This document shows positions 7,544 through 16,893 of a stretch of 64,000 nucleotides of DNA, piece after piece. How positions within the stretch are numbered: position 1 is the first letter of the stretch; each line of letters starts with the position of its first letter. A program made the position numbers and the translations under genes. Location of the stretch: NCBI GenBank assembly GCA_051649305.1, contig JBOFGV010000019.1, positions 36,140-100,139 on the forward strand, given 5' to 3'. The notes under the pieces were generated by a model. It saw only the letters and a program-made list of their open reading frames with translations. It was not told where the DNA came from and made no database searches. This DNA comes from JADCCX01 sp051649305 (lineage in GTDB: Bacteria; Pseudomonadota; Alphaproteobacteria; Rhizobiales; Beijerinckiaceae).

Positions 7544-9247
7544 TCAAGCGGCAACCTTTGCCAGGAACACATCGACAGACTGCTGCAGTCTCTTGGCTGC
7601 ATCAGAAAGCGAGGCCGCTTCTGCTTCGACAGCCTGCGTAGTGCCTGCAGTGTTGGCAACAGCGTGCTTCACAGCGCTTGAATCCTCGGCCATGGAAACG
7701 ACTGTGGAGCGGGCAAGTTCTGCTTGTTGCGACATTTCCTCAATCACAGTCTCCTGCTGCAGCAAAGCAGCAGACATGGCATGGCTGAGAGCCTCGGCTT
7801 GCGATGTCGCGTCAGAGATGGCGTTGATCTTCGCGGCGGAAGACTGCGTGTTGTTCTGGATGCTTTGCACATAATCAGCAATTTCCACAGTCGCCTGCGA
7901 TGTGCGCGCCGCCAGAGTTTTCACTTCATTGGCAACAACTGCAAAGCCACGACCAGATTCACCCGCGCGTGCTGCCTCGATTGTGGCATTCAAGGCCAGA
8001 AGATTGGTCTGTTCTGCAATCGAACGGATTAGGTTGACGACTTCCTCAATGCGACGGGATGACGACACAAGCTCATCCATGCCGATCTTGGCGTCAACGG
8101 CCAGACGACTGGACTCTGAAACTGTGTCAAATGTGTTCTTGAGGCTGGCATTGAGGGACGTCATACCAGCGCTCATTTCACTGAATGCATTGCCAAGGGC
8201 CGCGGTTGAACTGGCTGTTGTCGATGACTGTGATGCGAGGTTCTCGACGCGATCCTGAACAATCAGTGTTTCGTTGGACAAGGCAGTCGAAACCCTGTCA
8301 AGGCTCGTCACGCTCATCTGCACGATGGAAACCACACGGGTGGTATCGGAGCGGAATATATCAATAGCACCCTGCAGGCGGGTAATATCATTTCCCTGCT
8401 GAACGCTGTTTTCCTGTTCCTTCGCGCGCAATTCCTGAAGTTCCAGGCCACGATCGCGGAAATAGGCGATCCCGCGCGCCACTTCACCCATTTCGTCTTT
8501 GCGGTCGGCATCAACCTTGATGCTGGCGAGGTCATCGCTGCGATACGACGTAAGTGCCCTTGTCATCATTGATGTGAGCTTGTTGAGCCAAAGCCATATC
8601 CCCACCGAAAAGGCCATCAATGACAGGCCCACAATCACTGCTGTCACCATCGTGACCTGTTGTGCAAAACGGTTTGAGGCACTGGCTGTTGCCATCCGTG
8701 CTGCAAGTTCAGCCTTGATCGCGTCCATGACCCCACGGCGTGTTCCGCCAAGCTTTGAGCGGGCAGCGTCCATGCTGACCAATGCAGAAGTATATTCTTC
8801 AGTGGCCGCCGGACGCGCGCCAAGCACTTTGCGCACTGAGCCGTGAAAGGCAGCCACATTGGCGCGATGCTTTCCAAAAGCCTCCATGACTAAGGGCGGC
8901 ATAGACAATGCATTCAGCTTGTCGAATTCTTTCATGGATTCATTCAGATATCCATCAACACGCTTTGCCAGAGCTTCCGGAGAAGCATCACGGGTGCCGA
9001 GCTTTTTCCAGGCTTCAGGTGAAATATCGTAGGAAGCAGCAAACTGGAGGGCCAGTGCCCGGCTTTCCTCGTTCAGAAAGCTCGCCATAGTGACAGTCTG
9101 AAGGCCCTCCTGCATTTGCGCGGCAACACGCTCATCCTGCTCTTCATTGACAAGATTGGATTTTACCAGCCAGCCGCCGATCAGTGTAACAATGCAAATA
9201 GCTATGGAAGCGAAAAACGCCCGGCTGCGGAATGAAGAAAAGGACAT
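7544..9247 (-). CDS. Methyl-accepting chemotaxis protein
   Basis: The 567-residue product has an N-terminal membrane anchor (residues 10-28), a helical periplasmic region to about residue 190, and a second membrane segment near 200-222. A HAMP-like linker follows, then a cytoplasmic signalling domain. The hairpin tip EQTNLLALNATIEAARAGE is the invariant CheA/CheW contact region. The ligand is not predictable. The gene stands alone between convergent and divergent neighbours, away from any che cluster in the window. Start ATG is at 9247. Confidence 0.93.
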   Translation of the reverse strand: MSFSSFRSRAFFASIAICIVTLIGGWLVKSNLVNEEQDERVAAQMQEGLQTVTMASFLNEESRALALQFAASYDISPEAWKKLGTRDASPEALAKRVDGYLNESMKEFDKLNALSMPPLVMEAFGKHRANVAAFHGSVRKVLGARPAATEEYTSALVSMDAARSKLGGTRRGVMDAIKAELAARMATASASNRFAQQVTMVTAVIVGLSLMAFSVGIWLWLNKLTSMMTRALTSYRSDDLASIKVDADRKDEMGEVARGIAYFRDRGLELQELRAKEQENSVQQGNDITRLQGAIDIFRSDTTRVVSIVQMSVTSLDRVSTALSNETLIVQDRVENLASQSSTTASSTAALGNAFSEMSAGMTSLNASLKNTFDTVSESSRLAVDAKIGMDELVSSSRRIEEVVNLIRSIAEQTNLLALNATIEAARAGESGRGFAVVANEVKTLAARTSQATVEIADYVQSIQNNTQSSAAKINAISDATSQAEALSHAMSAALLQQETVIEEMSQQAELARSTVVSMAEDSSAVKHAVANTAGTTQAVEAEAASLSDAAKRLQQSVDVFLAKVAA

Positions 9248-9571
9248 GTCGGCTCTCTTAGGATTCTGTCATTCAATCCGTAGATTATTCACCTTAATTT
9301 TTCGTAATTTTCCCGCATAACGTGTAAAAGCACTTACGAAGCTGTTTTAGTGCGATTGACGAGTTTTTTCAAAACTACCGACGCAGGGGGATTTGCCAGA
9401 GTGCAAACTGTCGGATTGCGCTATCGATGGCTCCAGCCAGACGATACGATGAAATCTAGCCTCTGGACGCTTGCCTATCCTGATCCCAAAAATGCAGAAA
9501 ACGACCACGAACAAGAGCAAACTGACTTCAAACACAGAGAATGAAGCCTGCCTCCTAACACCACGATCAAT
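9248..9571. other. Intergenic stretch without a confident gene
   Basis: This 324-base gap lies between the start of the chemoreceptor gene and the stop of thrS, both on the minus strand. It is AT-rich near 9280-9340, as expected for a chemoreceptor promoter. A short minus-strand frame (9347-9535, GTG start, hydrophobic N-terminus) has no Shine-Dalgarno sequence and I do not call it. No hairpin with a T-run was seen after thrS. Confidence 0.6.
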
Positions 9572-11542
9572 TTACTTGCGTAGATCAGGCGGTGTCGCTT
9601 CAGCCTCCAGCATCGCCATTGCTTCTGCCAGTGGTATGACTGTTGAACCTTGCGATCCCAGACGACGAATGGATACTGTCCGCTCCTCGGCTTCACGCTT
9701 GCCCAGCGCCATAATGACAGGCGTTTTCGCCAGCGAATGCTCGCGCACCTTGTAGTTGATCTTCTCGTTACGAAGGTCCGCTCGCGCACGAAGGCCATGC
9801 GCAAACGCAAGCTCCGTGACCTCATGGGCATAATCATCTGCATCTGATGTGATGGTGCAGACCACGATCTGCTCCGGAGACAACCAGAGCGGGAAGTGCC
9901 CGGCATAGTTCTCGATGAGAATACCCAGCCAGCGCTCCAGAGAACCTACAACCGCACGGTGCACCATCACAGGCTGCTGCTTGGAGCCATCTGGCGCAAT
10001 ATAGAAGGCGCCAAAGCGCTCCGGCAGGTTGAAATCAACCTGTGTTGTACCGCACTGCCATTCACGTCCGATAGCATCCTTCAAGGTGTATTCGAACTTG
10101 GGACCATAGAACGCCCCCTCGCCCGGGTTGATGCCCGTCGTGATCTTGCCGTCGCTCTCACTGGCAATCTGTTCAAGCACAGCTGTCATCACTGTTTCGG
10201 CGCGGTCCCACATCGCATCAGTACCAACGCGCTTTTCAGGACGGGTGGAAAGCTTCACTTCAAAGCTCTCAAAACCGAAGTCCTTGTAAACCGAAAGGAT
10301 CAGTTTGTTGATCCGCAGGCACTCGGCAGCCATTTGCTCATCGGTACAGAACACATGCGCATCATCCTGCGTGAAGGCACGCACACGCATCAGCCCATGC
10401 AATGCGCCCGAGGGCTCATAACGATGCACATTGCCAAATTCCGCCAGACGGATTGGCAGATCACGGTAGCTCTTCAGGCCGTGCTTGAAAATCTGCACAT
10501 GGCCGGGGCAGTTCATGGGCTTGAGGGCGAACACCTTCTGGTCGGCGCTTTCGTCCTTCGGGTTCATGAAAGCATGGGCGGATTTTACCGCGAACATGTT
10601 CTCCTGATACCAACCCCAGTGACCTGAGGTTTCCCAGAGTGACTTGTCGAGCACCTGCGGCGCGTTCACCTCTTCATAGTCGCGGCGCAGGCGGCGGCGC
10701 ATATAGGCGATGACCTGCTGGAACATTGTCCAACCCTTGGCATGCCAGAAAACCGTGCCCGGCCCCTCTTCCTGAAAATGGAAGAGATCCATCTCACGGC
10801 CCAGCTTGCGGTGGTCACGCTTTTCAGCCTCTTCCAGCTGCAGGATATGGGCATCAAGCTGCTCTTGGCTAGCAAACGCAGTGGCATAGATGCGGGACAG
10901 CATCGGGTTGTTGCTGTCCCCCCGCCAGTAGGCTCCGGCCACCTTCATCAATTTGAAAGCAGGGCCGACATGGCCAACCGATGTCATATGCGGACCGCGG
11001 CAAAGATCGATCCACTCGCCCTGACGATACATCTTCAGGTCTTCGCCAGGCGGAATCATATCCACCAGCTCAACCTTGAAAAGCTCGCCCTTGGCACGGA
11101 AGAAATCCTTGGCCTGATCGCGGGTCCAGACCTCCTTGGTGAAGGCAGCGTTCTTACCGATGATCTCGCGCATCTTCTTCTCGATCGCGGGAAAATCCTC
11201 AGGCGTGAACGGCGTTTCGCGGTAGAAATCGTAGTAGAAGCCGTTCTCGATAACCGGACCAATAGTCACCTGCGTGCCGGGATAAAGCGCCTGCACGGCT
11301 TCTGCGAGAACGTGCGCACAATCGTGGCGGATCAGTTCCAGACAGCGCGGATCAGTGCGCGGCAGGAGTTCCAGCTTTGCGTCAGCCGTGATGGGATCGT
11401 TGAGATCAACCACAACGCCATCGATGGCGGCAGCAACAGTGCGCTTGAGAAGGGAAGGCGAAATGCCACCAGCAATCTCGGCAGCTGTTACACCGGGTGC
11501 AAAGGGGCGCACGGCGCCATCGGGAAATGTCAGATTGATCAT
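9572..11542 (-). CDS. thrS: Threonyl-tRNA synthetase
   Basis: The 656-residue product is a full-length class II ThrRS. An N-terminal TGS domain (INLTFPDGAVRPFAPG) is followed by the editing domain with HDCAHVLAEAVQALYP. The catalytic core has MNCPGHVQIFKHGLKSYRDL (zinc cysteine), RVRAFTQDDAHVFC and VMVHRAVVGSLERWLGILIE. The C-terminal anticodon-binding domain contains LRARADLRNEKINYKVREH. It charges tRNA-Thr. An open frame extends 16 codons upstream, but the TGS domain begins at the ATG at 11542, preceded by AGAGGG. No T-box or leader structure is apparent. Confidence 0.97.
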   Translation of the reverse strand: MINLTFPDGAVRPFAPGVTAAEIAGGISPSLLKRTVAAAIDGVVVDLNDPITADAKLELLPRTDPRCLELIRHDCAHVLAEAVQALYPGTQVTIGPVIENGFYYDFYRETPFTPEDFPAIEKKMREIIGKNAAFTKEVWTRDQAKDFFRAKGELFKVELVDMIPPGEDLKMYRQGEWIDLCRGPHMTSVGHVGPAFKLMKVAGAYWRGDSNNPMLSRIYATAFASQEQLDAHILQLEEAEKRDHRKLGREMDLFHFQEEGPGTVFWHAKGWTMFQQVIAYMRRRLRRDYEEVNAPQVLDKSLWETSGHWGWYQENMFAVKSAHAFMNPKDESADQKVFALKPMNCPGHVQIFKHGLKSYRDLPIRLAEFGNVHRYEPSGALHGLMRVRAFTQDDAHVFCTDEQMAAECLRINKLILSVYKDFGFESFEVKLSTRPEKRVGTDAMWDRAETVMTAVLEQIASESDGKITTGINPGEGAFYGPKFEYTLKDAIGREWQCGTTQVDFNLPERFGAFYIAPDGSKQQPVMVHRAVVGSLERWLGILIENYAGHFPLWLSPEQIVVCTITSDADDYAHEVTELAFAHGLRARADLRNEKINYKVREHSLAKTPVIMALGKREAEERTVSIRRLGSQGSTVIPLAEAMAMLEAEATPPDLRK

Positions 11543-11599
11543 GGTCAAACCCTCTGCCCACTCCTGCAAACCCTCGCAGGTAGGCTTCACCGGACAGTA

Positions 11600-11992
11600 T
11601 CAAGGCGGTTGTGGCTTCTCGTCCGGAGAAAGGCCGTCGCATGCGAAAGAACGTTCTGGCTGCACCGGTTCCACCGACGCCCATCGTCCATAACGCCACG
11701 GGGTAAACGAAGTTGCTGCTTCGGGCAATATCTGCGGCACAGGATCAAAGCCGTTTGTGCCGCCGGGGCGACAGCGGCAGAGCCGTGCAAAACCCATCCA
11801 GCCGCCGGCCCAGCCGCCGTGCAGTCTGAGTGATTGATCCATGTACTCTGAACATGTCGGCAAATGCCGGCACCAGCGGCCCATCAGGCTGGAGAGCGTG
11901 TAGCCATAGGCCTGCACCGGAAGACGCATTGCTGAGGCAACAGGCTTTGTGCGCCAGTCAAGACGGTTGATGGGATCGTAACGGCGCGTCAC
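11600..11992 (-). CDS. yidD: Membrane protein insertion efficiency factor YidD
   Basis: The 130-residue product has the YidD core LMGRWCRHLPTCSEYMDQSL and GFARLCRCRPGGTNGFDPVP, with conserved cysteines. The C-terminal extension beyond the usual 80 residues is common in Alphaproteobacteria. It is an amphipathic inner-membrane-associated protein thought to help YidC/Sec insertion. It starts with GTG at 11992 and lies 57 nt upstream of thrS on the same strand. No oxaA/yidC or rnpA gene is near, as is usual in this group. Confidence 0.92.
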   Translation of the reverse strand: MTRRYDPINRLDWRTKPVASAMRLPVQAYGYTLSSLMGRWCRHLPTCSEYMDQSLRLHGGWAGGWMGFARLCRCRPGGTNGFDPVPQILPEAATSFTPWRYGRWASVEPVQPERSFACDGLSPDEKPQPP

Positions 11993-12083
11993 TCAAGAAC
12001 GTCTTTCGATTTGACTTTGGCCAAAGCCATCACAGCATAAACTGCCACTTGAACATCTGTGGTTTCGCTTTTATCATTTTTCG

Positions 12084-12341
12084 ATGATGGCACGCAAAGC
12101 ATTAGCGGTTTTCATGTTTGGATTGGGCTTGATACCCCATACTTCTGTTGCACAAAATACGCCGCGGGATGAAGCTATTGCTGCATCCCGTGTTGCCTGC
12201 AGGGCAGACTATCAAAAGTACTGTTCTGATGTGCAGCAGGGACAAGGCAGGATCATTGTTTGTCTGAAAAAGAATTTCTCGCAACTGACGCCGGATTGCA
12301 GAAAATCACTTGTTGCCATCAGGCAGCCTAGAGGCAGCTAA
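12084..12341 (+). CDS. Exported cysteine-rich repeat protein
   Basis: The 85-residue product has a signal peptide (residues 1-23, ending VAQN). It carries one cysteine-rich repeat of the GLG1 type with spacing CRADYQKYC...IIVCLKKNF...DCRKSL. Such small periplasmic proteins are frequent in Rhizobiales and their function is unknown; the four cysteines probably form disulfides. No Shine-Dalgarno sequence is visible before the paired ATGs at 12084/12087. The stop codon overlaps that of the convergent Fe-S scaffold gene by 4 nt. Confidence 0.78.
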   Translation: MMARKALAVFMFGLGLIPHTSVAQNTPRDEAIAASRVACRADYQKYCSDVQQGQGRIIVCLKKNFSQLTPDCRKSLVAIRQPRGS

Positions 12342-12796
12342 AGCCGCTCTATCTGGCCAACAGCATCCACAACAGCATCGAACGTGAGCAACGTAGATGC
12401 ATGCCGTGCCTTGAAATCCCGCACCGGCTCGAGCACCTTGATGTCCTCCCACTTGCCGGTTGGCGGAGCGCCATTCTCTTTTAGCATGGCGCGCACAACA
12501 TCCCGCGTCTGGCGCAGCTCATCCGGCGTAGAGCCAATGATCTGGCGAGCCATGATGGACGATGACGCCTGCCCGAGCGCACAGGCTTTCACATCATGAG
12601 CGAAATCCGTCACCACGCCATCAATCATCACAACATCAACCGTCACGCGCGATCCACACAATTTGGAATGTGCCGTTGCTGATGCCATGGGCGCAGCCAA
12701 CCGACCGAGATGCGGAATATCCGCCGCCAGTTCCAGAATGCGCCTGTTGTAGATATCATCCAGCATGAGGGGTGAAAGCTCCTGATCAACAGTCAT
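12338..12796 (-). CDS. IscU/NifU-like iron-sulfur cluster scaffold
   Basis: The 152-residue product belongs to the SufU/IscU/NifU-N family. It has LGRLAAPMASATAHSKLCGSR, then VTDFAHDVKACALGQASSSI, and a helical C-terminus. Conserved cysteines are seen in KLCGS and KACALGQAS; a third ligand near the C-terminus is not obvious, unlike canonical IscU. It probably aids Fe-S cluster assembly or trafficking. AAGGA precedes the ATG at 12796. It is divergent from folE, a linkage I associate with Rhizobiales genomes. Confidence 0.85.
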   Translation of the reverse strand: MTVDQELSPLMLDDIYNRRILELAADIPHLGRLAAPMASATAHSKLCGSRVTVDVVMIDGVVTDFAHDVKACALGQASSSIMARQIIGSTPDELRQTRDVVRAMLKENGAPPTGKWEDIKVLEPVRDFKARHASTLLTFDAVVDAVGQIERL

Positions 12797-12929
12797 ATAA
12801 TCCTTCGATGCATTCTTGACGAGGGGGCTGACTGATCACTCTTTTGACGTTTTCTGCAGGCCATTTTGGTTTTACTGTGGTCCAGTCACAGGCACCGTCC
12901 GTAATATCACCTAGAAACAGGAGGCTCCC

Positions 12930-13565
12930 ATGGATGAACTGGTTAAGTCCTCGACATTGCGTGTAATAGAAACACAGCCGCAAGTTGTCGCAAAACCCAC
13001 CCGCGAAGAAGCAATGGACGCTGTGCGCACTTTGCTGCGTTGGGCAGGTGACAATCCCGCTCGTGAAGGTCTGCTGGATACACCCAAGCGCGTGGTGAAG
13101 GCTTATGAGGAGCTGTTCAAAGGCTACGGCGAAAACCCCGATGAAGTCCTCAATAAGGTCTTCAAGGAAGTTGACGGCTACGATGACATGGTTCTCGTGC
13201 GCGACATCCCGTTCTATTCGCATTGCGAGCATCACATGGTGCCTTTCGTCGGCAAGGCGCATATTGCCTACTATCCATCAGATGGTGTCGTAGGCCTGTC
13301 GAAACTCGCCCGTCTGGTTGATGTCTATGGACGCCGCCTGCAAACGCAGGAAACCATGACGGCACAAATCATCAACGCCATGAACAATTCCCTGCAACCG
13401 CGCGGCGTGGCTGTGCTGGTGGAAGCAGAGCACATGTGCATGTCGATGCGCGGCGTGCAGAAACACGGTTCATCCACCATCACCACGCAGTTCTCAGGCA
13501 TCTTCCGCGATGATCCGCAGGAGCAGGTCAAGTTCTATCAGATGGTGCGTGGGATGGGGCGGTAG
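12930..13565 (+). CDS. folE: GTP cyclohydrolase I
   Basis: The 211-residue product is a full-length type I GTP cyclohydrolase. It contains FYSHCEHHMVPFVGKAHIAY with the zinc-binding Cys and His, VVGLSKLARLVDVYGRRLQ, QTQETMTAQI, and the C-terminal EAEHMCMSMRGV with the second cysteine ligand. It converts GTP to 7,8-dihydroneopterin triphosphate, the first step of folate and of some queuosine/preQ0 routes. GGAGG lies 5 nt upstream of the ATG at 12930. hisI follows 48 nt after the stop on the same strand. Confidence 0.97.
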   Translation: MDELVKSSTLRVIETQPQVVAKPTREEAMDAVRTLLRWAGDNPAREGLLDTPKRVVKAYEELFKGYGENPDEVLNKVFKEVDGYDDMVLVRDIPFYSHCEHHMVPFVGKAHIAYYPSDGVVGLSKLARLVDVYGRRLQTQETMTAQIINAMNNSLQPRGVAVLVEAEHMCMSMRGVQKHGSSTITTQFSGIFRDDPQEQVKFYQMVRGMGR

Positions 13566-13613
13566 GGCATTGGTGAATTGACAGCGCAATGCTGAAAAGT
13601 CCACAACCGCCTC

Positions 13614-14021
13614 ATGTGGACAGCCAAAACACCCTTCGCACCGCCGGGTACCAAGATCGAGCTTGAAGAAGGCGAGGCCCTTACACCGAAGTTCGATGCG
13701 CATGACCTTGTCTCGGCTGTTGTCACTGACAGCACGTCGGGCGAATTGCTGATGCTGGCCCATATGAACGCGGAAGCGCTGCAACTGAGCATCACATCCG
13801 GCGATGCATGGTATTTCTCCCGCTCACGCCAGAAGCTGTGGCGCAAGGGCGAAACCAGCGGCAACACACAACGCATTGTCGAAATGCGGGTGGATTGTGA
13901 TCAGGACGCTGTGCTGATCAAGGTGGAACAGCGCGGGCCCGCTTGCCACACCGAACGCAAAAGCTGCTTCTACCGCAAAGTTTCGCTGGGACCCAATGGC
14001 GGCAAACTGAGCAAGGAATAA
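13614..14021 (+). CDS. hisI: Phosphoribosyl-AMP cyclohydrolase
   Basis: The 135-residue product has the HisI motifs LMLAHMNAEALQLSI, AWYFSRSRQKLWRKGETSGN and VDCDQDAVLIKVEQ, then GPACHTERKSCFYR with the zinc cysteines. It hydrolyses PR-AMP in histidine biosynthesis. It is the stand-alone cyclohydrolase form, with no HisE domain, as usual in Alphaproteobacteria. The ATG at 13614 has no strong Shine-Dalgarno sequence. It is convergent with the enoyl-CoA hydratase gene, 2 nt apart. Confidence 0.96.
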   Translation: MWTAKTPFAPPGTKIELEEGEALTPKFDAHDLVSAVVTDSTSGELLMLAHMNAEALQLSITSGDAWYFSRSRQKLWRKGETSGNTQRIVEMRVDCDQDAVLIKVEQRGPACHTERKSCFYRKVSLGPNGGKLSKE

Positions 14022-14023
14022 GG

Positions 14024-14830
14024 CTATCTGCCCTTGAACAAGGGCTTGCGCTTGTCCTTGAAAGCGGCCCTGCCCTCGGCATAATCCTCGCTGGCAAAGC
14101 AAGCATCCGCCAGCTTCTGCAATTCTACCGATGACAAACCACCGGATAATCCGGCAGCAGCATCAATCGCCCGCTTTGCTGCCGTGATCGTCATAGGCGC
14201 ACCGGAAACGATTGCTTGGGCGAGTTTTGCAGCAGCAGCCTCAAGCTCTGCCTTGGCATGCACAGCACCAACCAAACGGGCAGCAGCAGCTTGCGAAGCT
14301 GTCAATCTCCCAGCACTAAAGAACAAATGCTTGGTGGCCTCTGGCCCCATGAGTGCCACAAGACTGCGCAGCGCTTTTGGCGGATAGCCAACGCCAAGCA
14401 TGGCTGCCGGTATGGCAAAGGTGGCATCATCCGCCGCCAGCCTGAGATCACAGGCCGCAGCAAGTCCCACACCTGCGCCAAAGCAGAAGCCGTGGATTAC
14501 GGCAATAATAGGCTTGCTGACCGCGCTCACTGCCTCGAAAGCCCGCACATTCTCCTGCTCATAGGCGCGGCTGCCGGCGGCTGTGGCACGCTCCGTATCA
14601 AATTCGGCGATATCGGCACCGGCACAAAACGCCTGATCGCCCGCGCCTCTCAGCATGATCACACGCACATCGTGATCAGCGTCCAAAGCTTCAAACAGGG
14701 GCGGAATGGCTTTCCACGTGGCAAGATCGATGCAATTTCGCCTCTCAGGGGCTGAAATGACCACGGTTGCAATCGCCTGATCAATGCTGGCAACCAGTCG
14801 TGTTGAAGCCGTGGGAATTGATCTCGTCAT
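14024..14830 (-). CDS. Enoyl-CoA hydratase/isomerase family protein
   Basis: The 268-residue product is a crotonase-fold protein. It has VIMLRGAGDQAFCAGADIAEF and IIAVIHGFCFGAGVGLAAACDLRLAADDATF, including the oxyanion-hole glycines, and ends with EDYAEGRAAFKDKRKPLF, a typical crotonase tail. The ATG at 14830 is preferred over a start 8 codons upstream because the conserved start aligns with RLVASIDQAIATV. It hydrates or isomerises an enoyl-CoA; the substrate cannot be predicted. It appears monocistronic, divergent from cysE. Confidence 0.87.
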   Translation of the reverse strand: MTRSIPTASTRLVASIDQAIATVVISAPERRNCIDLATWKAIPPLFEALDADHDVRVIMLRGAGDQAFCAGADIAEFDTERATAAGSRAYEQENVRAFEAVSAVSKPIIAVIHGFCFGAGVGLAAACDLRLAADDATFAIPAAMLGVGYPPKALRSLVALMGPEATKHLFFSAGRLTASQAAAARLVGAVHAKAELEAAAAKLAQAIVSGAPMTITAAKRAIDAAAGLSGGLSSVELQKLADACFASEDYAEGRAAFKDKRKPLFKGR

Positions 14831-14911
14831 GCTAATCTCGCTTCGGGGCTTCACAATCGCGCTGTGACCACTTACCTCTCTAAGGTAGATGTCTCAAGCC
14901 GCGAGAGCACC

Positions 14912-15751
14912 ATGACCCCACTCAATGCAGAACGCAGCAATCAAGGACGCCGTAACAACATTGAAGCCGTTGATCCCTTGTGGACACGACTGCGGTCTGA
15001 CGCAGAAACCATTCTTGCCAGAGAACCGACACTCAGCTCCTTCGTGCTGGCGACCGTATTACAGCAGCCGGGTCTGGAAGCGGCAGTCATTCACCGCATT
15101 TCCGAGCGTCTGGATCATCCCGATCTTCCCTCAGCGCTGATCCGTCAGACTTTTTCGCAAACTTTGCAGGACGACCCAAGCCTGGTCACGGCCATTCGCG
15201 CTGATATTCTGGCGGTGCTTGACCGCGATCCGGTTGCAACGCGGGTGATTGAGCCTGTGCTCTACTTCAAGGGATTTCACGCAATCGAGACCCATCGTCT
15301 CGCCCACCACCTCTGGCAGCATGGCAGACAGGATCTGGCGCTCTATCTCCAGAGCCGCGCTTCAGTGGTGTTTCAGACGGACATTCACCCTAACGCCCGC
15401 TTCGGGAAGGGCATTTTCCTCGATCACGCAACCGGGCTTGTTGTTGGCTCAACGGCGGTTGTTGAGGATGATGTGTCCATTCTGCAGGACGTCACACTGG
15501 GTGGTACAGGCAAGGAACAGGGCGACCGCCATCCGAAGATTCGACGTGGCGTTCTCATCGGTGCCGGGGCCAAGATTCTCGGCAACATAGAGGTTGGCCA
15601 TTGTGCCCGTGTGGCAGCTGGCTCCGTTGTACTGAACGCTGTCCCGCACAACACAACAGTCGCAGGCGTGCCGGCCAAGGTAGTGGGTGAGGCAGGCTGC
15701 GCCGAGCCTGCGCGCTCGATGGACCAGATCCTGAACGATATGCAGGGTTGA
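14912..15751 (+). CDS. cysE: Serine O-acetyltransferase
   Basis: The 279-residue product has an N-terminal helical SAT domain (VDPLWTRLRSDAETILAREP). A left-handed beta-helix acetyltransferase domain follows, with DIHPNARFGKGIFLDHATGLVVG and LGGTGKEQGDRHPKIRRGVL. It acetylates L-serine for cysteine synthesis. A longer frame starts at 14864, but the ATG at 14912 has GAGAG upstream and gives the normal family length. The C-terminal tail is where cysteine synthase normally docks; it does not end with isoleucine, so binding is uncertain. DUF3126 follows after 126 nt. Confidence 0.95.
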   Translation: MTPLNAERSNQGRRNNIEAVDPLWTRLRSDAETILAREPTLSSFVLATVLQQPGLEAAVIHRISERLDHPDLPSALIRQTFSQTLQDDPSLVTAIRADILAVLDRDPVATRVIEPVLYFKGFHAIETHRLAHHLWQHGRQDLALYLQSRASVVFQTDIHPNARFGKGIFLDHATGLVVGSTAVVEDDVSILQDVTLGGTGKEQGDRHPKIRRGVLIGAGAKILGNIEVGHCARVAAGSVVLNAVPHNTTVAGVPAKVVGEAGCAEPARSMDQILNDMQG

Positions 15752-15877
15752 GGCAAAAGACCTTCTTTCAGACAGTTTACTTTCAGACTTGCCACCTTTC
15801 AAAGACCGTGGCACTCCTCCCGCCTGAATGCGCCGCGACCCTTTTCGCGTCGAAATTTTTTTAAAAAGAGGCCCGCC

Positions 15878-16087
15878 GTGGACAAGACAGAACTGCTCAA
15901 GGTTGAAGGTTATCTTCGCCAGACATTCAGCAACGCAGCCATCAAGGTTCTGGCCCGTCCGAAAAAAACAGACTCGGCTGAGGTCTATATCGGCGATGAA
16001 TTCATTGGCATCGTTTTCCTGGATGATGAAGACGGTGATAAATCCTACAGCTTCACCATGTCCATTCTGGATACCGATCTCGAGTAA
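15878..16087 (+). CDS. DUF3126 family protein
   Basis: The 69-residue product matches the small alphaproteobacterial DUF3126 family: KVEGYLRQTFSNAAIKVLAR, DSAEVYIGDEFIGIVFLDDE, then DGDKSYSFTMSILDTDL. It is acidic, cytosolic and of unknown function. It begins with GTG at 15878, preceded by AGAGG at good spacing. It lies downstream of cysE on the same strand, a linkage common in Rhizobiales. It is convergent with the next gene, 4 nt apart. Confidence 0.9.
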   Translation: MDKTELLKVEGYLRQTFSNAAIKVLARPKKTDSAEVYIGDEFIGIVFLDDEDGDKSYSFTMSILDTDLE

Positions 16088-16091
16088 GCCG

Positions 16092-16760
16092 TTACTGGCT
16101 GGACCAGCCTTTCAGCAATCCAGCCAATCCCTGCTCAAGAATTTCCCATTGTGTCAGCAGGTCAGGTGAAAACCTGATCTGGATATCGGCGCCAGACCGA
16201 CGGAAGCGCCAGAGACAAGTCTCCCCGATTTCTTCCGTTGTTTTGCCGGGCTTACGGCATCGGGCTGCAAAACGGCGCCCATCGGGTGGTGACATAAACA
16301 GCTCTTCGTCGCCGTAGGGACTGTCAGCCGCAAAGCGCCGCATGATCAACCCACCGGGATTATCCCAGACATCAGGCTCCAGAAACCGTCCGTAGATATC
16401 CTGCGGACGCTCCGCTGGATCAATCACGCCATCACCGCGCATGATGGCCAGAAACACCAGTTGGCGCTGATCGGGCGCCAGTTTCCCCGCTGAAGCTTTT
16501 GTGGGTATGCCCGCCGCTGCCATTGCTGGAAACTTTGCAACAAGATCAATGCGCTCAACTGCAACGCTACGGGGCAGGATACCACTTCTGAAATAGGTTT
16601 GCGGGACACTGAGCCGCAGGTTTTCAATCGTCACCGGCACAACACCCGCCACAACCGGGTTCTCATCCGCCTCCTTCATCAGGGAATACAGCGCGACACC
16701 TGCGCCGGCACCAGCCAGCACCAGCAGAAGCACTGCCATCAATGTCTTGGCCGGTGTCAT
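16092..16760 (-). CDS. Conserved membrane-anchored protein of unknown function
   Basis: I do not recognise the family. The 222-residue product has an N-terminal hydrophobic helix (residues 8-27, LMAVLLLVLAGAGAGVALYS) that is an uncleaved anchor or signal peptide. A mostly beta-strand periplasmic part follows, with ENLRLSVPQTYFRSGILP and EEIGETCLWRFRRSGADIQI. Two cysteines near the C-terminus (AARCRK, ETCLWR) may form a disulfide. It is convergent with DUF3126 and divergent from the small membrane protein at 16894. Confidence 0.7.
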   Translation of the reverse strand: MTPAKTLMAVLLLVLAGAGAGVALYSLMKEADENPVVAGVVPVTIENLRLSVPQTYFRSGILPRSVAVERIDLVAKFPAMAAAGIPTKASAGKLAPDQRQLVFLAIMRGDGVIDPAERPQDIYGRFLEPDVWDNPGGLIMRRFAADSPYGDEELFMSPPDGRRFAARCRKPGKTTEEIGETCLWRFRRSGADIQIRFSPDLLTQWEILEQGLAGLLKGWSSQ

Positions 16761-16893
16761 CGTCCAGCGTTTTCCCCGTTCACCACGTTGAATGATTCGT
16801 GGCCTGTATCAGAAGTGAACACTTGAGATTTCTGTTCCGTTAACAGATGATAAACCACGTTGTTTGTGTTGCGTCTGATTGTGGAGTTGCGTG

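Noticed and set aside
9294..9308. TTAA-N7-TAAT before the first chemoreceptor as a CtrA box
   Set aside because: The second half-site does not match, and the region is AT-rich enough to give such matches by chance.
9347..9535. 62-codon minus-strand frame with hydrophobic start
   Set aside because: GTG start without Shine-Dalgarno sequence and no recognisable family; probably chance.
11543..11590. N-terminal extension of thrS
   Set aside because: The TGS domain begins at the later ATG, which has a Shine-Dalgarno sequence; the extension has no family support.
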